Source of the DNA: Paenibacillus azoreducens
Lineage (GTDB): Bacteria > Bacillota > Bacilli > Paenibacillales > Paenibacillaceae
Assembly (NCBI RefSeq): GCF_021654775.1
Contig: NZ_AP025343.1
Location: forward strand, 1-64,000
Direction: 5' to 3'
Length of the DNA stretch: 64,000 nucleotides
The notes under the pieces are model-generated. The model was given only the letters and a program-made list of their open reading frames with translations, was not told where the DNA came from and searched no databases. This document shows positions 17,077-26,140 of this stretch, one piece after another. Position 1 is the stretch's first letter; each line of letters starts with the position of its first letter. The translations under genes were made by a program, and so were the position numbers.

Positions 17077-17644
17077 GCAGATTCAGGCGCGCATCAAAGT
17101 ATTATCGTCCTATGATGTAGGGGCCGGAATTACGGTGTCCCGGCTAAACGAGGATGATCAGCTGCAGGAACTGCACGCCAGGCTACGGAGGCTGCCAAGT
17201 TACATGTACCTGTCAGCTTACGAGCAAAGGCTGGAGCAAACGGCACATGCATATCTTGAACAGTATCCGGCAGGAGTAAGGGCGCAAAAGAGAGCCATTC
17301 CGCCGCGTGGAGTTGATGGAGAGGACAGTCAGCTGCTGCGGGAGATCCGCAGGAAGATTCAGAGGGTAATCGAAGCAAGAGGGTATGAAGATAGCCCAGA
17401 TAAAATTGACGAGGTTCTGGACCGCCTTTCTGAACTTCAAGACTTGCAGGCTGAGATTAACCGAATCGATACTGTGCTGAATGCACTTGAACAGTATAAA
17501 CCGGATTACGTGAGATTGTTGCGGGTGCACCTGATCAATGGCGAATCATGGAATAAAGCTGCAAAGGAGTTGAACATCTCCAAGGATGTTTTTTACCGCT
17601 GGAGAAAGAGTGCTTTAAAAGAGTACGAAAAATTAGCGAATTAA
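17018..17644 (+). CDS. ArpU/RinA-type late gene regulator
   Basis: 208 residues. The last ~50 (VRLLRVHLINGESWNKAAKE, then LNISKDVFYRWRKSALKEY) form a sigma-70 region 4-like helix-turn-helix as in ArpU-type phage activators; the rest is helical and charged. GAGGTGA precedes ATG 17018. The protein sits at the end of the early/replication operon and just before the packaging genes, the usual position for the activator of late transcription. Confidence 0.78.
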   Translation: MSNAAATAEQRVIEQLKQYRQIQARIKVLSSYDVGAGITVSRLNEDDQLQELHARLRRLPSYMYLSAYEQRLEQTAHAYLEQYPAGVRAQKRAIPPRGVDGEDSQLLREIRRKIQRVIEARGYEDSPDKIDEVLDRLSELQDLQAEINRIDTVLNALEQYKPDYVRLLRVHLINGESWNKAAKELNISKDVFYRWRKSALKEYEKLAN

Positions 17645-17771
17645 ATGCGAACAGAACGAGAACACAAACCGGAAATCCCGTGTTAATATGATAGTGTACC
17701 AGAAGTGTAAGAGTATCTTATGCACCTCTCATCAATATGCAGATGGCAACTCATATGATGGAGGGTGGTAC

Positions 17772-17796
17772 AGGCGGATCATTGTCCGCCTCTTGA
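17772..17796 (+). terminator. Hairpin after late regulator
   Basis: AGGCGGA/TCCGCCT stem with a 6-base loop followed by CTTGATTTTT. It lies about 130 bases after the regulator gene, before the late operon. The preceding stretch 17645-17770 has no gene; it probably holds the late promoter, but no confident boxes were seen. Confidence 0.55.
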
Positions 17797-17823
17797 TTTT
17801 TGGTACTTCTAACCTTTTAGATA

Positions 17824-17860
17824 GGTCGCATTCATAACAGAGTGCGGCCATTTTTATTTT
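17824..17860 (+). terminator. Strong terminator before late genes
   Basis: A 10-bp stem GGTCGCATTC/GAGTGCGGCC (two G-U pairs) with a 6-base loop and TTTTTATTTT. It separates the early transcript from the small membrane protein gene that begins at 17882, so the late operon either starts past it or depends on antitermination. Confidence 0.75.
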
Positions 17861-17881
17861 CTTAGGAAAGGATGACGGCCA

Positions 17882-18088
17882 ATGAACAAACAAACTGAAT
17901 ACGTGAGTAGTGGCGGCATTGGAGTAGTTGGGATGCTGGGCATAGCTTTTATCGTGCTTAAACTAACAGGCGCGATTGATTGGTCATGGTGGTGGGTGAC
18001 AGTTCCGTTTTGGGGTTACTCTGCGATTACGATTCTGGTATTTGTGGTCTTGTTCACGTATTACCTGATCAGAGATAGCAAGCAGTGA
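17882..18088 (+). CDS. Small phage membrane protein
   Basis: 68 residues with two hydrophobic segments (about 14-30 and 42-60) separated by DWSWWWVTVPFWGY. This layout matches the short phage proteins often labelled transmembrane Fragile-X-F; their function is unknown. AAAGGATG precedes ATG 17882. The charged end LIRDSKQ is probably cytoplasmic. Confidence 0.65.
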   Translation: MNKQTEYVSSGGIGVVGMLGIAFIVLKLTGAIDWSWWWVTVPFWGYSAITILVFVVLFTYYLIRDSKQ

Positions 18089-18109
18089 GAGGAAAGGATT
18101 TGGTGAGTA

Positions 18110-18433
18110 ATGGGTGCAACGATGATCATTTGTGATGCCGGATGTCAGAATAAGTTTGTGGTTGATAGGTTCATGAGCGCGCGGATCGGGGGCGGCGTAG
18201 AAAAAGTGTACATCGTTTGCCCGCATTGCCATCGTGAATATGTGGCTTCATACACTGATCCGGAAATTAGGGACCTACAAATAAGAATCAGAAGGGTGCA
18301 GAAACGGTTTGCTAATCCACGGGCTGATAGGGTCAAAGCTGCGCAACGTGAGGCTGAGATCCAGACGCAGATCAAGGAGAAGATGGAAGCGTTACGGGCG
18401 CGGATAGAAGGTACACACGATGATGGTGAATGA
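18110..18433 (+). CDS. Hypothetical zinc-ribbon/coiled-coil phage protein
   Basis: 107 residues. The first half contains MIICDAGCQNKF and IVCPHCHREY, two cysteine pairs typical of a zinc ribbon. The second half is a long charged helix (QIRIRRVQKRFANPRADRV, then KEKMEALRARIEG). It overlaps the HNH gene by 14 bases. It may accompany the HNH packaging nuclease, but the function is not known. Confidence 0.6.
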   Translation: MGATMIICDAGCQNKFVVDRFMSARIGGGVEKVYIVCPHCHREYVASYTDPEIRDLQIRIRRVQKRFANPRADRVKAAQREAEIQTQIKEKMEALRARIEGTHDDGE

Positions 18434-18752
18434 CTTCTATAAGTCCACAAGTTGGAAGCGCAAAAGAAAGAAGATACTTCGTAGAGATGTCTACGTGTGC
18501 CGAGAGAGCAGAAGGTACGGTAAGACTGAACCGGCTACAACGGTACATCACATTTATCCTTTGGAGTTTTATCCAGAGCTTGCGCTAGAAGATTGGAACC
18601 TCATATCACTCTGCGAAAAGCAGCATAATGCCATGCATGACAGAGTAACGCATGAAATCACAGAGCTTGGCAGGCAATGGCAAGAAAGAGTGAGGCCACA
18701 ATTTGAGGAATGGATGGAGAACAACAAGAGAGGCGATACGCAGCATAGTTAG
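18420..18752 (+). CDS. HNH endonuclease of the packaging module
   Basis: 110 residues, start ATG 18420 or 18426. The HNH core is TVHHIYPLEFYPELALEDWN followed by LISLCEKQHNAMHDR, with the catalytic His pair and Asn. One partner of each usual structural cysteine pair is replaced (VCRESRRYGK for CxxC; LCEKQHN for CxxC), so zinc binding is doubtful. Phage HNH proteins next to terminase are needed for cos cleavage in HK97-like phages, and a candidate cos lies just downstream. Confidence 0.82.
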   Translation: MMVNDFYKSTSWKRKRKKILRRDVYVCRESRRYGKTEPATTVHHIYPLEFYPELALEDWNLISLCEKQHNAMHDRVTHEITELGRQWQERVRPQFEEWMENNKRGDTQHS

Positions 18753-19011
18753 TTGACAGCGCATGTCGGCCATCAAAACAAATGGCACAACGGAATGATG
18801 CAATGCTATTAGATTTTGGTGGAGTTATTGCATTCCGTTTTGTTCAGAGAAAAAATTGATATTCATCCGTTTTCATGGAATTTTCAAAACGCTTTAGTGA
18901 GATGAAGCCCCCCTCCCTTCGAAAAGTGAGAGATGGGCGTAGGGGACCGGGGCGGGGAGCCATTTCCAATAGAGCGAACTTCATAAAACTTTTTTTCGGG
19001 GAGGTGAGAGC
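18753..19011. other. Candidate cos region between HNH and terminase
   Basis: Non-coding. It holds an imperfect inverted repeat (AACGGAATG-type arms, 18797-18841) and then two G/C-only blocks on opposite strands, CCCCCCTCCC at 18908-18917 and GGGGACCGGGGCGGGG near 18943-18958. Such blocks beside the HNH and terS genes mark cos in many Gram-positive HK97-type phages. The exact nick positions cannot be read from the sequence. Confidence 0.5.
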
Positions 19012-19365
19012 ATGGCGAACGTGCCGACGAAGGAAACAATTAAGCGCAGAACGATAGAAGATATGAAAAGTCTCGGAGTGCATAAACCTCAGTATAATCG
19101 CGTGGTTGACTTGTATGCCGAACTTGTTTTTCAGTTCCTAACACTGAATAAAAAATTTGAAGATGAAGGATATAAATACGAAAGTTTTACCGCTGCAGGA
19201 GGTGCAAAAAAGTCACCTATTGTTGCAACCCTAGAGTCGTTACGTAAGGATATATTGGCATACTCCGACCGCTTGTGTCTCAATCCGAAATCCCTTGAAA
19301 ACGTAACAGTGGAGAAGAAAGGCAAGTCAGCTTTAGCAGCAGCCTTGGCTGAGATGGATGAGTAA
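19012..19365 (+). CDS. terS: Terminase small subunit (P27 family)
   Basis: 117 residues. N-terminal basic helices (TKETIKRRTIEDMKSLGVHK) for DNA recognition, then a helical oligomerisation region and LRKDILAYSDRLCLNPKSLE, the end typical of P27-type small terminases. GGGGAGGTGAG precedes ATG 19012. It binds the cos region directly upstream and overlaps the large subunit gene by eight bases. Confidence 0.85.
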   Translation: MANVPTKETIKRRTIEDMKSLGVHKPQYNRVVDLYAELVFQFLTLNKKFEDEGYKYESFTAAGGAKKSPIVATLESLRKDILAYSDRLCLNPKSLENVTVEKKGKSALAAALAEMDE

Positions 19366-21079
19366 ATTCAAAAACTATGACATCGTGATGGAGTATGCCA
19401 ACAGCATCATAGAGGGCAGGAAGGTAGCTAACAAAGAGATCATCCAAGCATGTAAGAGGTTTTTGAGGGATTTAGAAAACCAGGCATATGATTTTAACCC
19501 CAAAGATGCTGAATTTGTCATAGGAATAATTGAAAAGACATTCGTTCACCAAAAGGGTGAAGATATGGAGGGTTACCCATTACGAGGTAGGCCTTTTTTG
19601 TTACAGCCGTGGCAGAAGTTCATCGTTTACAACATCTGCGGTTTCTTTCATAAAGGAACTAAGTTAAGGAAATACAAGGAAACATTTGAGATGTTGCCGC
19701 GAAAACAAGGTAAGACGCCTTTTAAATCAGCGTTGGCATGGGGATTAGGCTTGCTCGAAAGACGTTCTGGCGCTGAAATAGTAATCGTTGGTGCTCAACT
19801 CAAACAAGCGCTGCAGAGTTTCAACTTCCTACACTTCAACCTGAAGAATATGGGGGAGGAAAAGAACTTTCGCATCCTGGACAATAACCAGGAGCACAGT
19901 ATAAGTGGCGAATTAGGCGATGGATACCTACGCATTGAAACAATAGCCGGCAATAGTGACCGGATGGACTCATTAAACACGCTCATTCAGATCCTTGATG
20001 AGCTTCATTTATACCGGAACGCGAGTCAGTACAACACGATTAAAGAATCAGGAAAAGCGTATCGGAATAGCTTGTGTATCGGCATCACGACAGCGGGTGA
20101 CAACATGAATAGTTTCTGCTACAACCGTATGGTTTATTGCCAAAAGGTATTGGAAGGTACGGTGACGGACGAGCAACTATTTGTGTTTATCGCAAAAGCT
20201 GATCAAGATCCTGAGACTGGAGAGGTAGACTACACGAATCCAATCGAACACGAAAAGGCGAACCCAAATTACAATGTGTCCGTGTCCGGTCAAGAACTGA
20301 TGAACGATGCAATGCAAGCTCAAAACGATCCGCAGCAGCGCAAATCATACCTGGCTAAGTCGCTGAACATTTACACGTCAGCCATGAAGTCATACTTCAA
20401 TATTGACGAGTTCAAAGCTAGCGACCGTAAATACAAATGGAGAATTGAAGATTTAGCGAAGTTACCTATTGATTGGTTTGGCGGTGCTGACTTATCTAAG
20501 CTTCACGATTTAACGGCTGCAGCACTGTATGGCAATTATAACGGAGTAGACATTATTATTTCTCATGCCTTTTTCCCGGTTGTTGCTGCCGCACGAAAAG
20601 CAGAGGAAGATAATATACCTTTGTTTGGTTGGAAAGATGAAGGCTTGCTAACGATGTGTAATACTCCGACCGTGAATTATGATGACATCATTAAGTGGTT
20701 TGTAGACATGAAATTAAAGGGGTTCAAGATTAAGCAAGTTGGTTTTGACCGCAAGTTTGGCCGTGAATTTTTCTTGGGCATGAAGAAAAAAGGGTTTAAG
20801 ATCGTTGATCAGCCGCAGTATTTCTATAAAAAATCAGAAGGGTTCCGCAGGATCGAGAAGCAAGCTAAGGACGGGAATCTGTATTATCTACATTCACAGG
20901 CTTTTGAATATTGTATTCAGAATGTTCATGCCATTGAAAAAACGGATGATATGATTCAGTTTGAAAAAATCATGCCAGAGCAGCGGATTGATATTTTTGA
21001 CGCTTCTGTATTTGCGGCTGTGCAAATGCTTGAGAACATGGAAAAGAGAACGAATGCTGAACAATGGTTGAGGGGTTGA
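19358..21079 (+). CDS. terL: Terminase large subunit
   Basis: 573 residues. ATPase: MLPRKQGKTPFKSALAWGLG (Walker A type, about residue 112) and LIQILDELHLY (Walker B with catalytic Glu, about 212). Nuclease: GGADLSKLHDLTA (first catalytic Asp, about 375) and the acidic MPEQRIDIFDASVFA near the end. It cuts concatemers at cos and drives DNA into the prohead. Start ATG 19358 overlaps terS. Confidence 0.95.
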   Translation: MSKFKNYDIVMEYANSIIEGRKVANKEIIQACKRFLRDLENQAYDFNPKDAEFVIGIIEKTFVHQKGEDMEGYPLRGRPFLLQPWQKFIVYNICGFFHKGTKLRKYKETFEMLPRKQGKTPFKSALAWGLGLLERRSGAEIVIVGAQLKQALQSFNFLHFNLKNMGEEKNFRILDNNQEHSISGELGDGYLRIETIAGNSDRMDSLNTLIQILDELHLYRNASQYNTIKESGKAYRNSLCIGITTAGDNMNSFCYNRMVYCQKVLEGTVTDEQLFVFIAKADQDPETGEVDYTNPIEHEKANPNYNVSVSGQELMNDAMQAQNDPQQRKSYLAKSLNIYTSAMKSYFNIDEFKASDRKYKWRIEDLAKLPIDWFGGADLSKLHDLTAAALYGNYNGVDIIISHAFFPVVAAARKAEEDNIPLFGWKDEGLLTMCNTPTVNYDDIIKWFVDMKLKGFKIKQVGFDRKFGREFFLGMKKKGFKIVDQPQYFYKKSEGFRRIEKQAKDGNLYYLHSQAFEYCIQNVHAIEKTDDMIQFEKIMPEQRIDIFDASVFAAVQMLENMEKRTNAEQWLRG

Positions 21080-21083
21080 TAAA

Positions 21084-21239
21084 ATGCAATGGATCAAAAG
21101 GAACATTAGCGATATGATGCTCGCGGCTGGCGTAGTTTCAATATCCATAGGAATGTTCATATGGTCAGTTCCAATTGGGTTTGTTGTAACAGGGGCAATG
21201 TTGGCGGGCTTGGCTTACTTGACAGAAGGCGGTGATTGA
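21084..21239 (+). CDS. Small membrane protein between terL and portal
   Basis: 51 residues from ATG 21084, four bases after the terL stop. [20 protein letters not shown] begins a hairpin of two hydrophobic segments; the end is [10 protein letters not shown]. Short double-span proteins at this place are common in HK97-type modules of Firmicutes and have no known role. The downstream portal start is two bases beyond its stop. Confidence 0.6.
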   Translation: MQWIKRNISDMMLAAGVVSISIGMFIWSVPIGFVVTGAMLAGLAYLTEGGD

Positions 21240-21241
21240 TA

Positions 21242-22426
21242 ATGGGATTTCTAATGCGGCGGAGTAAACAAGTGCGAGCTGCCCCAGCCGCACCAGGGCT
21301 ATTTTTACAAGGTGATGACTCATTATTAGCCTGCGGGTATACGCGGCTGAGTGACAATCCAGAGGTAAAGATGTGTGTCCATAGAATAGCAGAGCTTATT
21401 TCGTCAATGACCATTCACTTGATGCAAAATACCGATCACGGGGATGTGCGGGTCCGGAATGAATTATCTCGTAAGCTTGATGTCAATCCGTACTCACTGA
21501 TGACGCGCAAAGCGTGGGTATACAATATCGTCTATACAATGATGTTGTCTGGACGCGGTAACTGTGTTGTATACCCAAGGATCAAAAGCGGGCTGATTGA
21601 TGAGTTGATTCCGCTTAAGCCATCAAGTATTGGTTTTATGGACACTGATACAGCCTACAAGGTTGTTTATCAAGGTGTCCCATACGATCATGATGAAGTG
21701 CTGCATTTTATAATCAATCCGGATCCAGAGCGTCCATATATCGGCACTGGTTATAAAGTGGTTCTCAAGGATATCACTGACAATCTCAAGCAAGCGGCGA
21801 AAACGAAAAATAGCTTCATGTCAGACAAGTGGAAGCCGTCGCTTGTTATCACTGTCGATGCCTTGACCGGCGACCTCGCTACGCAAGATGGCCGTGACGA
21901 AATACTTCAGAAGTACATCGATGAAACAAGTGGAGGAAAGCCGTGGGTTATTCCGGGGGACTTACTTAAAATCGATCAAGTAAAACCACTATCCTTAAAC
22001 GATCTCGCGCTAAATGATGCAGTACAAATTGATAAGCGAACAGTGGCCGGCATCTTCGGAGCGCCGCCTTTTTTTGTTGGTGTCGGAGAATTTGATCGTG
22101 AAGAATATAACAACTTCATTGACACTGTGATCCTCCCAATGGCAAAGGGCATAGAGCAGGAAATGACTCGGAAGCTTATCTATTCTAGCGAGATGTACGT
22201 CAAATTCAATCCGCGCTCACTTTACGCCTATTCCATCAAAGAATTGGCTGAGATCGGGATGAATATGTACACACGCGGGTTGGCGGAGGGAAATGAGGTA
22301 CGAGATTTGGTTGGTATGTCGCCGAAAGATAGCTTGAATGAACTTGTAATCCTTGAAAACTACATCCCCGCGGGCATGATCGGTGACCAAAAGAAATTAA
22401 AGCAAGGAGGTGACGAAGGTGCGTAA
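21242..22426 (+). CDS. HK97-family portal protein
   Basis: 394 residues from ATG 21242. Family marks include [18 protein letters not shown] near the start, [17 protein letters not shown], and [23 protein letters not shown] before the C-terminal crown. It forms the dodecameric ring through which DNA enters the prohead. The upstream in-frame start at 21236 would overlap the membrane protein; ATG 21242 is preferred. Confidence 0.93.
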   Translation: MGFLMRRSKQVRAAPAAPGLFLQGDDSLLACGYTRLSDNPEVKMCVHRIAELISSMTIHLMQNTDHGDVRVRNELSRKLDVNPYSLMTRKAWVYNIVYTMMLSGRGNCVVYPRIKSGLIDELIPLKPSSIGFMDTDTAYKVVYQGVPYDHDEVLHFIINPDPERPYIGTGYKVVLKDITDNLKQAAKTKNSFMSDKWKPSLVITVDALTGDLATQDGRDEILQKYIDETSGGKPWVIPGDLLKIDQVKPLSLNDLALNDAVQIDKRTVAGIFGAPPFFVGVGEFDREEYNNFIDTVILPMAKGIEQEMTRKLIYSSEMYVKFNPRSLYAYSIKELAEIGMNMYTRGLAEGNEVRDLVGMSPKDSLNELVILENYIPAGMIGDQKKLKQGGDEGA

Positions 22427-22814
22427 TTTAGTCGAAATCCTGGAAGAGGTTAAACACGGCAACAAACCAGAGTATGAAGAATTGCTCTATGCCCTTCTTG
22501 CATACGCTTCGATGTTCAATATAGAGCATCGTCAACTCAGAGAAGAATTGATGCGAGATAAACCCCAGCCTCTTTTTCTTCGAGATATGAAGTTGAAAAA
22601 CTCCTTCGATATGTACAAGCGTGCACTGAACACTGATCCGAAGGACTGGCTCGGCTGGTCCAATGATCCAGAAAACCCGGAGTATCAGAAGATTCTACGG
22701 GCAGGTGCAAATCTAATAGATAATGCGGCGGCTAGGGGAAAGGTGGTGAATGAGATTGAGGGACACACGGCAGACACGCAGTTTGAAAAGCGAGCTCAAA
22801 ACGCGGTCCAGTGA
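22419..22814 (+). CDS. Hypothetical head-module protein
   Basis: 131 residues from GTG 22419, placed six bases after AAGGAGGTG; an earlier GTG at 22410 lies inside that ribosome site. The protein is mostly helical and charged ([20 protein letters not shown]). It lies between portal and protease and overlaps the protease gene by 65 bases in a different frame, so the two products share coding DNA. No family recognised. Confidence 0.6.
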   Translation: MRNLVEILEEVKHGNKPEYEELLYALLAYASMFNIEHRQLREELMRDKPQPLFLRDMKLKNSFDMYKRALNTDPKDWLGWSNDPENPEYQKILRAGANLIDNAAARGKVVNEIEGHTADTQFEKRAQNAVQ

Positions 22815-23355
22815 TAATGCTGGCGATATGGTGATCGAAGGTTATTGGGCTGTATGTGGCCGTGAAACGGAGCTCTGGGATGGCGCTTATGAGGAAATTG
22901 CACCCGGTGCATTCAACAACACACTCACGAATGACATTCGGGCGCTCATCAACCACGAGACAAGACTTGTTCTTGGGCGAAACAAATCCGGCACATTAGA
23001 TCTTCGGGCTGACTCCTACGGCCTATGGGGCAGCGTTAAGATCAACCCCAATGATACCGACGCTGTTAACCTATATGAGCGAGTGAAGCGCGGAGACGTA
23101 GATCAATGCTCGTTCGGATTTAACATCGTCCGCGAGCTGACTGATTGGCGCGATGACGGAACCGTTAAATGGACGATCCAAGAGGTTGAGCTCCACGAGG
23201 TTAGCGTTGTAACATTCCCTGCCTACGAGGCTACCGGCGTCCAAGCACGAAAAGCCGAAGTCGAGCAGCACCGTCAGCGGCAGCTGCAGCAACGAAAACA
23301 CCAATTGAAAGAGAGGTTGAAACGAAATGGCACTAAGACAACTGATGCTGGCTAA
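22750..23355 (+). CDS. HK97-family prohead protease
   Basis: 201 residues. The Caudovirus prohead protease signatures are present: VIEGYWAVCG, EIAPGAFNNTL, ALINHETRLVLGRNKSGTL (catalytic His) and DQCSFGFNIV (catalytic Ser). The C-terminal ~30 residues are basic and Gln-rich and run into the capsid gene. It cleaves the capsid delta domain during maturation. The start overlaps the preceding gene; the end overlaps the capsid gene by 29 bases. Confidence 0.92.
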   Translation: MRLRDTRQTRSLKSELKTRSSDNAGDMVIEGYWAVCGRETELWDGAYEEIAPGAFNNTLTNDIRALINHETRLVLGRNKSGTLDLRADSYGLWGSVKINPNDTDAVNLYERVKRGDVDQCSFGFNIVRELTDWRDDGTVKWTIQEVELHEVSVVTFPAYEATGVQARKAEVEQHRQRQLQQRKHQLKERLKRNGTKTTDAG

Positions 23356-24619
23356 GAAAATCGAACAACGCAAGGCGGCTCTGGCCGAACTAGTCACACA
23401 GGAGGAGGGGTTTAATACCAGATCAGCAGAACTGGAATCGGCCATAGACGAGGCTCAGAACGACGAAGAAATTGCAGCAGTCGAGGAAGAAGTCGGCAAG
23501 CTTGACGGTGAAAAGTCGGAGCTGGCAGAAAAGAAATCAAAGCTAGAAGGTGAAATTGCGGAGCTTGAGGGAGAATTGGAACAACTCAATAGCAAAGCTC
23601 CTAGTAATGATACCCGAAGCAAAGCTCAAGAAAATGAAAGAGGTGGACAAGAGATGAACAAAAGAACGACTAATCAGGATTACTTCACACGTGAGGTCGA
23701 GGACTTTTACTCTGAACTACGTTCCCGGTTGAAGACGCGGGCGAATGGAAACGTGCTGCCGGCAGGAGAATCCGGAGCGGAATTGATCATTCCGGACATC
23801 ATTGTTAACCGTATCCGTGAACGGATCGGCGATTATACAACGCTGTATCCGCTTGTTGATATTGTTCGCGCAGGCGGCCGAGTAAAACTGATTCTTGATG
23901 TAGATACAAAAGAAGCTGAATGGGTTGAGATGCGCGGCGCTCTTAAAGAGGAAGACGACTCGAAACTGACAGCAGTCGAATTTGATGGTTTCAAGGTTGG
24001 CCGCGTCGTATACATTGATAACTCTTTGCTGGAAGACAGCATTATCAACTTGGATGATTACCTGACCAAGCGGATTGCACGATCGATTGCGAAAGCTCTC
24101 GATAAGGCCATCTTGGTTGGTACGGGCAGCAAAGATAAGCAGCCTGAAGGTATTCTGCCAGCCATCCCAGCCGCGAATAAGAAAAAGGCTAAAGCAGATT
24201 ATAAAGAACTTATTCCGCTGCTTGGTTTGATCGACACAGGTGAGGATGCTACTGGCGAAATCATTTGCGTTGTCCACCGTCAGACGTATTATGCAAAACT
24301 CGCTACTTTGTCCCTGCACGTTAACTCTGAAGGTAAAGATGTGGTGATGTTGCCGAATTTGGCGCAGCCGAACTTCCTGGGATTGCGCGTAGAGTTCAAC
24401 AACTACTTGCCAAAGGATAATTTATTGTTCGGTGTGTTCGATAAGTACACTCTTATTGAGCGCGAAGGAACAAGGATTGACATGTCCGCTCACTACAAAT
24501 TCCGTGAAGATCAAACAGCCATTCGAGGACTTGGTCGCTATGACGGCAAACCAGTAAAGCCTGAATCTTTTGTACTTGTTGATATCTCTGGCACCACTGG
24601 CGGTGAAACGGGGGAATAA
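23327..24619 (+). CDS. HK97-family major capsid protein with delta domain
   Basis: 430 residues. The first ~105 are a charged coiled coil (IEQRKAALAELVTQEE onward), the scaffolding delta domain removed by the protease. The mature capsid starts near NKRTTNQDYFTREVEDFYSE. HK97-fold features include GELIIPDII-type N-arm (GAELIIPDIIVNRIRERIG), the spine helix ITKRIARSIAKALDKAILVG-like region and a C-terminal YDGKPVKPESFVLVDIS strand. It forms the icosahedral head. Confidence 0.93.
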   Translation: MALRQLMLAKKIEQRKAALAELVTQEEGFNTRSAELESAIDEAQNDEEIAAVEEEVGKLDGEKSELAEKKSKLEGEIAELEGELEQLNSKAPSNDTRSKAQENERGGQEMNKRTTNQDYFTREVEDFYSELRSRLKTRANGNVLPAGESGAELIIPDIIVNRIRERIGDYTTLYPLVDIVRAGGRVKLILDVDTKEAEWVEMRGALKEEDDSKLTAVEFDGFKVGRVVYIDNSLLEDSIINLDDYLTKRIARSIAKALDKAILVGTGSKDKQPEGILPAIPAANKKKAKADYKELIPLLGLIDTGEDATGEIICVVHRQTYYAKLATLSLHVNSEGKDVVMLPNLAQPNFLGLRVEFNNYLPKDNLLFGVFDKYTLIEREGTRIDMSAHYKFREDQTAIRGLGRYDGKPVKPESFVLVDISGTTGGETGE

Positions 24620-24636
24620 ACGCTTTCAGCAGCCCC

Positions 24637-24771
24637 GTGATTCCTGATCTAGAAGCCATGAAGAAGCCGCAGCTATTAGCCTATGCGGCGGAACAGGGAA
24701 TCGAGGTTGAATCAACTAAGTTGAAAGCTGATATTATTACGGCCATCAAGGGGGCGATGGGATGGACGTAG
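24637..24771 (+). CDS. HeH/LEM-like small protein
   Basis: 44 residues from GTG 24637. The pattern DLEAMKKPQLLAYAAEQGIE then KADIITAIKG matches the HeH/LEM helix-extended-helix DNA-binding motif often encoded just after the capsid gene. No good ribosome site precedes the GTG or ATG 24658. The frame is -1 relative to the capsid gene and is open back to 24607, upstream of the capsid stop, so a rare frameshifted capsid extension is an alternative. The stop overlaps the next gene start. Confidence 0.5.
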   Translation: MIPDLEAMKKPQLLAYAAEQGIEVESTKLKADIITAIKGAMGWT

Positions 24772-25064
24772 AACAAGTGTTAGGATTGGTTAAAGAAAGG
24801 CTCGGCATCCGCTCGAATGTTAGGGATTCATACATTACCGCCATTGTGCAGGGCGTTATAACTGAATTAGAAGATGAGCAGGGTTTGAAGCTTGAGGCCG
24901 ACAACTTCTCTCATCTTCTTTTCGTTTGTGACTTTGTAACATGGCGGTATCAAAGCGTCAGTAACAGCGAGACGAATTTTACCGGTCAGCCGATATCAAT
25001 GCCGCGGCACCTTCAATTCCGTTTGCACAACCTAATAATACATGTCGGAGGTGGCAAAAAATGA
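24762..25064 (+). CDS. Head-tail connector protein (gp6-like)
   Basis: 100 residues, all helical: MDVEQVLGLVKERLGIRSNV, then SYITAIVQGVITELEDEQG and a conserved DFVTWRYQ. This matches phage gp6-like head-tail connectors, which form a ring beneath the portal. It precedes the head-closure gene with a four-base overlap, in the standard order. Confidence 0.8.
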   Translation: MDVEQVLGLVKERLGIRSNVRDSYITAIVQGVITELEDEQGLKLEADNFSHLLFVCDFVTWRYQSVSNSETNFTGQPISMPRHLQFRLHNLIIHVGGGKK

Positions 25065-25378
25065 AGCGCAGATCATGGGACGAAGTTGTAACATTAATTG
25101 CCATTGCCCCTGGCGAGGATGAAGCGGGTTATCCGACACCGCCAAAAGAGTTTCCGCGGGAGGTTTTGGCCAACAAATTAAATGTTAAGGGAATCGAGTT
25201 TTATGCTGCTAACCAAACTGGAATGAAGGCGGATTGCATATTTGAAGTACACGCCTTTGAATATGAGGGCGAGAAGCTGCTTGAATATGAAGGCAAACGG
25301 TATGCAGTCATCAGGACCTACGGGACTAATGACGAAACTCTGGAATTGACCTGTTCTGACAAGCTGGTGATATCATGA
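25061..25378 (+). CDS. Head-tail adaptor / head closure protein
   Basis: 105 residues. MKRRSWDEVVTLIAIAPGED, a central REVLANKLNVKGIEFYAAN and VHAFEYEGEKLLEYEGKRYA match the SPP1 gp16-like head closure family, a small beta-barrel that seals the filled head. Order and overlaps fit the connector module. Confidence 0.8.
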   Translation: MKRRSWDEVVTLIAIAPGEDEAGYPTPPKEFPREVLANKLNVKGIEFYAANQTGMKADCIFEVHAFEYEGEKLLEYEGKRYAVIRTYGTNDETLELTCSDKLVIS

Positions 25379-25761
25379 GTATTGAACTACAAGGCGTGGA
25401 TCAGATGCAGGCGGCCATTCGTCGGAAACTTGAGGCAGGGGTTATCAAAATGGAGAACCAGGGGCTCAAGGAAGCCGGCGAAATATTAGCCCAAGCTCAA
25501 CGGGAAAAGGTCCCGGTGAGTACCATCGAACATGTTCACATGCGGGATGATATTAAGGTCAGTCCTGTACGCCGCCAAGACGGTTTGCGGTCTGTAACGA
25601 TTGGACCTGGTAAAAAAACTGCATGGCGGGCGCATTTTTCGGAGTTTGGAACGAGAAATCAGCCTGCGCAGCCGTTCATCTACCCAGCGTTCCATGAAAA
25701 TAAGGTCAAAGTCGCCCAACTTCTTGCAAATACAATGCGAAGGGGGATGGCTGAAGGATGA
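25375..25761 (+). CDS. HK97 gp10-like tail component
   Basis: 128 residues. ELQGVDQMQAAIRRKLE, then LKEAGEILAQAQREKVPVST and the end FSEFGTRNQPAQPFIYPAFH are signatures of the HK97-gp10/putative tail-component family. It probably sits at the head-tail interface. It overlaps both neighbours by four bases. Confidence 0.88.
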   Translation: MSIELQGVDQMQAAIRRKLEAGVIKMENQGLKEAGEILAQAQREKVPVSTIEHVHMRDDIKVSPVRRQDGLRSVTIGPGKKTAWRAHFSEFGTRNQPAQPFIYPAFHENKVKVAQLLANTMRRGMAEG

Positions 25762-26135
25762 TGATTGATCTTAAACCAAAAATCACTCAAGCGCTGCGAT
25801 CTAATGCAGCGCTTATTTCTTTGCTAGGGAGAGACACAAAGGGAAATGTGAAGGTGTATGCGGAAACTGCTAAAGAAGTTGACCTGCCATATGTAACGAT
25901 CTTTGAGCTAGTCAACTTTGATAACAAGTACTTGGACGATGTCCCGGTAAGTTCGGATATTCATTTTCATATTGATGTCTTTTCCGCTTGGAACACCGGA
26001 CCCATAGCTGTTGCCGTGAATCAAGCAATGGAGGACCTTGGGTTTATTCGTACAGCAGCAGTTGATCAAAACGAAAAAAACACTGGGACTTTTCACAAAA
26101 TTCTACGATACAAAATTATTAATTATGGGAGTTGA
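25758..26135 (+). CDS. Tail completion protein
   Basis: 125 residues. DLKPKITQALRSNAALISLLG, LPYVTIFELVN and SSDIHFHIDVFS match the tail completion/terminator family (gpU or SPP1 gp17-like), which caps the tail tube and joins it to the head. Position directly before the major tail protein supports this. Confidence 0.8.
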   Translation: MMIDLKPKITQALRSNAALISLLGRDTKGNVKVYAETAKEVDLPYVTIFELVNFDNKYLDDVPVSSDIHFHIDVFSAWNTGPIAVAVNQAMEDLGFIRTAAVDQNEKNTGTFHKILRYKIINYGS

Positions 26136-26140
26136 TTAAT

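Noticed and set aside
23717..24319. 200-codon minus-strand frame opposite the capsid gene
   Set aside because: Antisense shadow of a strongly conserved capsid gene; no start signal or recognisable motif.
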